From the NCBI RefSeq assembly GCF_020520425.1, contig NC_079488.1, positions 9,897,747 to 9,961,746 of the forward strand: 64,000 bases of DNA, given 5' to 3'. The notes under the pieces are model-generated. The model searched no databases. It saw nothing but the letters and a program-made list of their open reading frames with translations, and was not told the DNA's origin. A program made the position numbers and the translations under genes. Below are positions 59,950 through 64,000 of the stretch, piece after piece (position 1 is the stretch's first letter; every line of letters starts with the position of its first letter). The DNA is from Spinacia oleracea (lineage: Eukaryota; Streptophyta; Magnoliopsida; Caryophyllales; Amaranthaceae).

Positions 59950-61950
59950 TAATCTTTGATATAATAATTTCTTGTTTCTGATTTAGTAATTTTACTTCTT
60001 TGTGCTCTAAACCCGTGTTCGTTGGATCATTTTGATAGGTACATACTGATAACCCAGACGGACTCTTCAAAAGTCTTTCTTCTTCAGTTGAGGGGTTCAC
60101 AACCTAACTCAGGAATGGTTTTAGATCATGTCTCAAGTCTCAACTGTCAACTCTTAAGTCTCATGTCGTGTCCTGATTATGTTTCGACACATCACTAACT
60201 TAAACCCAGGTATTTAATGTTATTGATTGGTTACTGTAGGTGATATGGCATAATCATAGAGAATGGAAAACAAGATGATACGCATTATAGGATAGAAGCG
60301 AGGGCAACCAGACCCAACGCAGAAGCGGAGTATGAAAAAGGGCGACAATGATACGCCCATTAAAAAGGAAGACATAATGTACATTACTAGTTGAGTTTAA
60401 CAGGATAACATTTATTTGACTCTCAAAACACAACTACGAATCTGGGACAGGTCCTATCCAAGATGCCAAACTACAGGTTGGTGTTCAGAGTTCAGACCTA
60501 AAACTCGGGGGTGGTGCTTTCTTTCAGTTCCATGCTTTGCTGAATGTAGATTCTTATCTGCATTTCAGACAGTTATGAATGCAGTAGGCAATAAAGCAGC
60601 AAGTAATCTTATCTGGGTAGACATACAAAGAGACGCATTGTTCTCCTTTAGTAGAAAAGATTTCTCTCTAGTAAAATATCCCAAATGGAATCACCACACT
60701 AAAGCGTCTCACCTCATACATTTGTCGAATAATAACATAACAGGAAGCATTACCGTATTCCATAAGCAATCTCCCTAAATTACAGTCCTTATTCCTAAAC
60801 CATTAACAAACTCACTGGACCAATACAAATTTTCTGTAAGTAAACTTTCTCAATTCCGGGATTTACATCTGAACCATAACAAAACTACTGGAATCAGTTA
60901 CTGAACCATAATTTTTGGGAGTTCATTTAGGTCTGTTTGATGCAGTTCTTGTTGATATCCATTCCATGTTATCATTTCTCAAGTTATTGGTGGTTGATAT
61001 CGTATTAAAGGTCTCTTGCAGCCAATATACATGCCAAAATAACATTAAGTGAAAAACAAATCCATCAGGTATGATCACCAATCCTGCTGACTCCTGGAAG
61101 CCAACAGAAAAAGGATAGAAAAAAAGCCAATCATCATGTAAAAAAAGCCAATAGCTCTTGGTATTTTCTGGAATAATTAAATCCAGATTTTTGTTTTTAC
61201 ATCCACACTATCAAGCCTAACCTAGACAGCTAAACACATAACCCAAGTTTAAAGAAAATACATCAACAAATACACGAATTGAAGCAAAAATTCCAAAAAA
61301 ACTCTTTTCGATCAAGATGTTGAGACAATTATTTCACAAAATACAGCTACAAAAACTAAATAACCATACAATTTGTATATATATTTCCTGAAAATATTTT
61401 AAATATGTAGAGAAGAACTTAAAAGTTAAAACATACAATTTCAGCAACAAAAGTAAAAATAAAAAAAATAAAAAAAACAAGAAAACTAACCTGGAAGATC
61501 GAATTACAGTCAAGAATTGAGCGGATTTATCAGATACACCAAGGAAGCAGCAACTCAAAACCCAGATGATGCTCGAATTTCTCCAACAAAAAAACAGAGG
61601 AAGCAGCGAATTTATCTTGAATTTTTTGGGCGAATTTCGAATTCAATTGCGATTTCCTTGAAAATATAGGATGAGAAGTGAGATAAAAGTGGGATGAACT
61701 GAGAGAATTGAGGGATTTGATTCTGCTAACGGTATAGGTTGAAGACGAAATCCAAGGGCGCTAACGGTGTTGAACGTGATGATAGAGGACGGATTCGTCG
61801 GATTCGTCGGAGGGTGGTTAGGTTTTGGAGCTAGCTAGCAAGGTCGGTGATGGAGGAGTTGAGAGAAACGTGGAAGTTGCAGCCCAGTAAAGCGGGATTG
61901 CGAAAGTTTCAGTTAGGCGGGAATTTTTGTGAAAAATAAATTCTTTATGC
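59950..61950. other. CACTA 5' region, no gene identified
   Basis: About 2 kb between the GATC array and the terminus. The plus-strand frame at 60416-60778 (120 codons) has no motif I recognise. The part at 61600-61930, GC-richer with CGGATTCGTCGGATTCGTCGGAGG and a run of A-poor sequence, looks like a promoter or 5' UTR and might be the TNP2 promoter or another captured piece. Confidence 0.35.
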
Positions 61951-62131
61951 AACACGTGTTACCCACGTGTCTTTTTATGCACATATCGACGCTCCGGAAA
62001 GTCGAAATTTGTTTCGACTGTACAAACCGTCGAAATATGCAGATTATATATTCGCGCCCCCCTTACCCATGCGACCCTTTCCAACAGCGTCGAAACTGAT
62101 CGGTCTAAATATGCACCCTATTTTTGTAGTG
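61951..62131 (-). repeat. CACTA terminal and subterminal repeat region (right end)
   Basis: The terminus is CACTACAAAAATAGGGTGCA on the minus strand (62131 leftwards). Within 150 bp the word CGTCGAAA or its complement occurs several times (near 61985, 62000-62035 and 62089). This is the arrangement of subterminal transposase-binding repeats in CACTA elements. The small frame at 61967-62158 is not a gene. Confidence 0.85.
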
Positions 62132-62144
62132 GACGGCGCCAAAT
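62132..62144 (-). other. Tat primer-binding site remnant
   Basis: Between the CACTA terminus and the Tat 5' LTR the minus strand reads ATTTGGCGCCGTC. The TGGCGCC core is the primer-binding motif common in Tat and Athila elements. The CACTA insertion cut the site after about 11 bases. GAC at 62132-62134 is the expected 3-bp target duplication; its partner is deleted. Confidence 0.75.
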
Positions 62145-62515
62145 TGTTCCGGTGTTGAAGTGGATTGAACAATGGGCTTCGAATGAATGCCCTTTTGAGT
62201 GTGTTGAAGATCTTGCTAGCTTGAATGAGTAATGTCCGAATTCACCTGCACAAAGACAAAGTTACTAGCCTCGGGGGTGTTTCCGAGGAAAGCCCCTCCG
62301 ATGCCTAAGTAAGTACAATGCTCGGATTCTAGAGAGAGACGTTCTCTAGAGAGTAGTCTTAAGGCAATAAATTGGACGTACCTTGAGGTGTGAGCCTTGG
62401 CGGCTTATTTATAGTGTTTGCATAATAAATGCCCATAGGTCATTTATTGCTATTGGGCCATGGGCCTTGGTTGATGGCTGAATAGCCTTTTGGAGTGTAG
62501 TGGGTTTGATGTTAA
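62145..62515 (-). repeat. 5' LTR of the Tat element, incomplete
   Basis: Matches 24384-24742 with about 3% differences, then lacks the last 77 or so bases present in the other LTR, jumping from GGGTTTGATGTT to the target duplication CCTCC (62516-62520). Because the duplication is intact, the loss is an internal deletion at the LTR border and not a truncation by another insertion. Confidence 0.82.
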
Positions 62516-63345
62516 CCTCCTAAAATATTGGACACGTCATCATCACTTGCCACCTAAACAAGGATTTCAATTTTTTTCAAAAAACCCTTAACCCTTCTCT
62601 TCTCTGTACCGTGTTTCAATTCCTCTCTCCTCCATTACTGCTGCTTCAACCACAATTGTACTAGTTCATGACATCATCAGCGATTTTCTTGTGGAAATAG
62701 GTGACTTCATCCACCCGCATTCAAATTTCGTCTCCAAAATCGTACAATTGAAGGTGAACTTACGAACCTTAGCGTTTTTGTTCCTTTTTTGGTAAATTTT
62801 GAATTTTGGGCTTCCTTGATGGTCAGTTCGTAAAAACCCGAGCTGTTGCAATAATATAGTTTTTTTTTTATGTTGTGGGATGTTGGTTATTGTGGTCTTG
62901 TTGAAAATTTAGAAAGAAAAAAAAACCTTGAATTTGAAGAAGATCCAGATCCAACAGGCAATTGCTTTACCCCAGCCATAGCAATTGCTGATTATTTTTT
63001 ATGAACTTCGAATGGAGAGGTATGACCGTATGAGGGATCGACAATGGTGGAGAAGAGGTAGAAGAAAAATAATGGAGAGGAGTGCAGAGATGAAGCAGAA
63101 AATCGCAGAGGATAGAGGAACAAAAATTAAAATAGAAATTAAAGAAAATAAGGGGAAATAAAAATAAATAAATTATAATGGTTATATGCCACGTAAGGGT
63201 GAATACCGTCTATAGCAGGTTAGTAACTTGTTAGGCTTAATAATAGTAGTTGGGTTATAAAGGTTGGATTATTTAGAAATATCGCATAGGTAGGCTTAAT
63301 TAAAGAAAATCGGGCAAAGGTTGGAATAATAATTACAAATTTTCC
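62516..63345. mobile_element. Right arm of the MULE
   Basis: Continuation of the MULE after the Tat insertion. It ends in the inverted copy of the terminal repeat (about 63205-63345). The inside is GA-rich on the plus strand (63010-63130) and CT-rich near 62590-62650, possibly imperfect inverted subterminal sequence. No transposase is found. I could not decide whether it holds captured host sequence; the minus-strand frame at 62666-62851 is short and unrecognised. Confidence 0.75.
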
Positions 63346-63354
63346 TTATATTAT

Positions 63355-63776
63355 TATAATACTATCAACTTTTTAAGAATTTTTGTCATATAATGAATAC
63401 GGATATGCATAACAAAAGTTACTATTGATTTAATGCATTTAACAAGGTTGTCTCAAACATTTTATAGGCCCTTTGTTAACTAATAAAATAAGCCCCCTAA
63501 CCATATAATATGTTTAGTACGAATCCTATACTTAATCTTAAATATCAAAAGCAACTTTTGCCACATTTTCATTATCGTAATATTTTTGTACGGAGCACAG
63601 ATAATAATTTATTCACTCATATTATTGAAGTCTTAAGAGCATGTTGATTGAAAATTTGACTAATATATCGTAATGAACTATGTCCAAAGTCATATGATCT
63701 AGATGATAAACTTTCCATATTATTAATATGTTTGCAATAAAAAAATATTTTTTATATATTAATGTAAATGATCGCA
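63355..63776. other. AT-rich spacer
   Basis: Host sequence between the MULE target duplication and the next CACTA terminus. No gene or repeat recognised. Confidence 0.5.
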
Positions 63777-64000
63777 CACTACTACAAAATAGAGCTATAG
63801 CAACGGCCTAAATGTGTTGGCAAAGATCCATTAAATGTTGCTATAGACCTATAGCAACAGTTTATATGGCGTTGCCAATAGGTGGCGCTGCTATAACTCT
63901 ATGGCAACAGTTGTGAGGCCTTAGGCAACAACATTGTAAAACCGTTGTCATAGTTATCATTAGCAACACTTTTCTTAGGCAACGACTTTTAACTTTTGCC
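63777..64000 (+). mobile_element. Terminus of a second CACTA element, running off the window
   Basis: Begins CACTACTACAAAATAGAG at 63777 and continues with dense subterminal repeats of TAGCAAC / GTTGCTATAG and GGCAACA in both orientations (for example 63798, 63838, 63852, 63902, 63962). The expected 3-bp target duplication would be GCA (63774-63776). Its sequence differs from the CACTA end at 62131, so it is a different family. Only 224 bp are inside the window. Confidence 0.85.

Larger units (their letters stand above)
46826..62131 (-). mobile_element. CACTA (En/Spm) transposon lacking its left terminus
   Basis: The right end reads ...TTTTTGTAGTG at 62131, i.e. CACTACAAAAATAGGG on the minus strand, a classic CACTA terminus with subterminal CGTCGAAA-type repeats. 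Two genes follow on the minus strand: a TNP2-like transposase (58144-54608) and a Transposase_24 protein (51833-47625). The matching terminus on the left is not present; copia sequence abuts at 46825. The element inserted in the Tat leader, 13 bp from the 5' LTR. It carries a captured host exon, a LINE end, a Helitron end and GATC-rich arrays. Confidence 0.85.
24384..62515 (-). mobile_element. Tat-lineage Ty3/gypsy element (nested host of copia and CACTA insertions)
   Basis: Its LTRs lie at 24384-24820 and 62145-62515 (the latter incomplete), with the target duplication CCTCC at 24379-24383 and 62516-62520. Gag-protease-RT are on the minus strand (43240-40283), the TGGCGCC-type primer site is next to the right LTR and the polypurine tract next to the left LTR. 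A spliced additional gene lies antisense between pol and the 3' LTR (25230-40285). That layout, the gag zinc finger and the RT sequence match the Tat group, in which extra antisense ORFs are known (for example maize Grande). RNase H and integrase are absent. Overlapping LTR parts differ at roughly 3% of sites, so it is clearly older than the copia element inside it. Confidence 0.85.
24062..63345. mobile_element. Non-autonomous MULE enclosing the whole nested complex
   Basis: The ends GGAAAATTTG (24062) and CAAATTTTCC (63345) are inverted copies and the arms match for about 110-140 bp. An exact 9-bp target duplication, TTATATTAT, flanks them (24053-24061 and 63346-63354). Removing the Tat element inserted at 24384-62515 leaves about 1.15 kb without transposase, a small Mutator-like element. 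The outer duplication and arms 39 kb apart show that everything between arrived after the MULE. Confidence 0.88.

Noticed and set aside
60416..60778. 120-codon plus-strand frame in the CACTA 5' region
   Set aside because: No recognisable motif and no splice or promoter context. It could be a captured fragment but I cannot support it.

Overview
The window is nuclear DNA of a flowering plant, probably a dicot. The evidence is a spliced host gene with GT-AG introns, long AT-rich intergenic DNA, and plant-type transposable elements of nearly every class: Ty1/copia, Ty3/gypsy Tat and chromovirus types, LINE, SINE, CACTA, MULE, Stowaway-like MITE and Helitron. A 153-bp piece of plastid atpB also lies in it. 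I cannot fix the species from sequence alone.

Left part (1-17.8 kb): a possible terminal exon of a host gene (131-220) is followed by a small MULE-type MITE (447-1214) and a non-autonomous Helitron (1715-2353, minus). A LINE 3' end then follows that was split by a Ty3/gypsy chromovirus-like element with very long LTRs (2545-11910, target duplication GATAC); the LINE resumes at 11916. Next come the plastid atpB fragment (12480-12632) and a 4.8-kb element with terminal inverted repeats and no transposase (about 12943-17771). That element contains a 130-bp TA run and a diverged tandem duplication.

Host gene (18.0-22.0 kb): one complete five-exon gene for a 391-residue old-yellow-enzyme family protein, best read as a group I 12-oxophytodienoate reductase-like enzyme. 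Intron 2 holds one Stowaway-like MITE. Intron 4 holds another, plus a tRNA-derived SINE with a 16-bp target duplication. A second short Helitron lies just downstream (22115-22567).

Right part (24.05-63.35 kb): this is one nested insertion complex. The outermost layer is a non-autonomous MULE (24062-63345, 9-bp target duplication TTATATTAT). Into it went a Tat-lineage Ty3/gypsy element (24384-62515, target duplication CCTCC). Its gag-pol is on the minus strand, and a spliced additional gene runs antisense downstream of pol. The Tat element was then hit by a copia solo LTR (25295-26715), by a full-length young copia element (29377-39787, TSD ACGAA, LTRs differing at about four sites), by a second copia copy that is now truncated (43262-46825), and by a CACTA transposon (about 46826-62131). 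The CACTA element has two apparently complete genes, a TNP2-like transposase and a Transposase_24/En-Spm protein, and it carries a captured exon of a BRCT-domain host gene. A large deletion fused the second copia copy to the inside of the CACTA element and removed the CACTA left terminus. A second deletion inside Tat removed RNase H and integrase. The window ends in the terminus of another CACTA element (63777-64000).

Apart from the reductase gene, nearly all coding sequence belongs to transposable elements. The most informative observations are the order of nested insertions recorded by the target duplications, the spliced antisense gene of the Tat element, an intact-looking copia polyprotein with an altered reverse-transcriptase catalytic box, and the exon capture by CACTA. 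I found no CRISPR array, operon, rRNA gene or functional tRNA gene.
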